NCBI GenBank assembly: GCA_023432565.1
Contig: JAEYUL010000063.1
Location: 1-6,087 of the forward strand
Origin: Actinomycetes bacterium
GTDB lineage: Bacteria > Actinomycetota > Actinomycetes > Actinomycetales > Cellulomonadaceae
Direction of reading: 5' to 3'
Length of the DNA: 6,087 nt
A program made the position numbers and the translations under genes. How positions within the stretch are numbered: position 1 is the first letter of the stretch; each line of letters opens with the position of its first letter. The notes under the pieces are model-generated. The model was not told where the DNA came from and did no database searches. It saw only the letters and a program-made list of their open reading frames with translations. Of the stretch, positions 5,672-6,087 are shown piece after piece.

Positions 5672-6087
5672 CAGAACACCTCCGAACCGCGCCGCCAGGA
5701 GCGCCGCTCCGTCTCTTCCTCGAGCCGCCGCTCCACGAGCCGCAGCACGTGGTCGTCGAGCTCCTCGCGTCGCCACGTCTCGAGCCGGGCGACGACCCGC
5801 TCCTCGACCGTGCGCGCGATCGCGGCGACCGTCTCCGCGGTCGGCGCGGGCTCGGTCGCGGGGCTGGCGGCCGCGGGCACGACCACGTCCATGGGCCCTC
5901 CAGTGCTCTCGGGTCGGGACCCGCCGATGGTGCTCGACCCGCGTGGGCCGCGCGGCGTCGCCGGGGTCCACGCGGCCGACGCCGACGGCGGCACGGTCGG
6001 GGGCGCGCCTGCGCGTGACGGGACGACGCCGCGCTGCCAGGTGCGTGGTGCGGCCGGCGCGGTCGCCGTGGTGGTGCGACGCACCAC
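5671..6087 (-). CDS. Small Pro-rich/helical protein of unknown function, 5' end possibly outside window
   Basis: I do not recognise a named family. The frame runs from the right window edge to TGA at 5673-5671, giving up to 138 residues; the first visible codon is GTG. Residues 1-65 are Pro/Ala/Thr/Arg-rich and look disordered (MVRRTTT at the start, then SRAGAPPTVPPSAS). The last 50 residues are a charged amphipathic helix, possibly a coiled coil, around VEERVVARLETW, RREELDDH and VERRLEEETERR. An internal ATG at 5892 would give a 73-residue protein, with GGAGG at 5901-5897 only 4 nt upstream. A/T-ending codons are more frequent before that ATG (about 9 of 65) than after it, which slightly favours the shorter form. 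An Arg-rich N-terminus is equally plausible for the long form, so the start is open. There is no signal peptide or membrane segment. It lies directly before the LysM adaptor with a 1-nt overlap, so a baseplate accessory or adaptor role is inferred from position only. Confidence 0.6.
   Translation of the reverse strand: MVRRTTTATAPAAPRTWQRGVVPSRAGAPPTVPPSASAAWTPATPRGPRGSSTIGGSRPESTGGPMDVVVPAAASPATEPAPTAETVAAIARTVEERVVARLETWRREELDDHVLRLVERRLEEETERRSWRRGSEVF
5679..5683 (-). promoter_or_regulatory. Strong ribosome-binding site of the LysM adaptor gene
   Basis: GGAGG on the minus strand lies 7 nt before the ATG at 5671, inside the last codons of the preceding gene. It fixes the LysM adaptor start and rules out the longer arginine-rich upstream reading. 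Confidence 0.8.

Noticed and set aside
1..6087. tRNA, rRNA, CRISPR, insertion sequence, promoter or terminator
   Set aside because: None is seen. The window is entirely filled by overlapping coding sequence, with no array-like repeats, transposase motifs or hairpin-plus-U-tract terminators.

Overview
The window is about 6.1 kb of very GC-rich DNA. Third codon positions are almost always G or C in the minus-strand frames, which points to a high-GC actinobacterium; genus is not resolvable from this stretch. Every real gene is on the minus strand, so transcription runs from the right edge (6087) to the left edge (1). The window is one tightly packed part of an extracellular contractile injection system (eCIS, the phage-tail-like Afp/PVC/Streptomyces CIS type) and covers its baseplate and spike module.

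In transcription order, the genes are: (1) a small protein of unknown function with a Pro/Ala/Thr-rich first half and a charged helical second half (5671-6087, 5' end open at the window edge); (2) a CIS tube/LysM adaptor like Afp7/Pvc7 (5018-5671); (3) a VgrG/phage late-control-D spike protein like Afp8 (3264-5021); (4) a gp25-like baseplate wedge protein like Afp9 (2848-3264); (5) a large baseplate J/gp47-like assembly protein (908-2848); (6) a phage tail protein I-like baseplate protein (363-911); (7) the start of a protein with two zinc ribbons and a proline-rich segment, open at the left edge (1-366).

Each of the six junctions overlaps by exactly 1 nt (TGATG) or 4 nt (ATGA/GTGA). There is no intergenic space, promoter or terminator inside the window, so the block is read as one polycistronic, translationally coupled unit. 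By family knowledge, the LysM protein joins the inner tube to the spike/hub trimer, VgrG forms the hub and spike, and gp25, the J protein and the tail-I protein build the wedges on which the sheath polymerises. Tube, sheath, ATPase, tape-measure, fibre and cargo genes are not in view and would be expected in the flanks.

The least explained parts are the two edge genes, the zinc-ribbon protein and the Pro-rich/helical protein, and the lack of a PAAR tip gene at its usual place between the gp25 and J genes.
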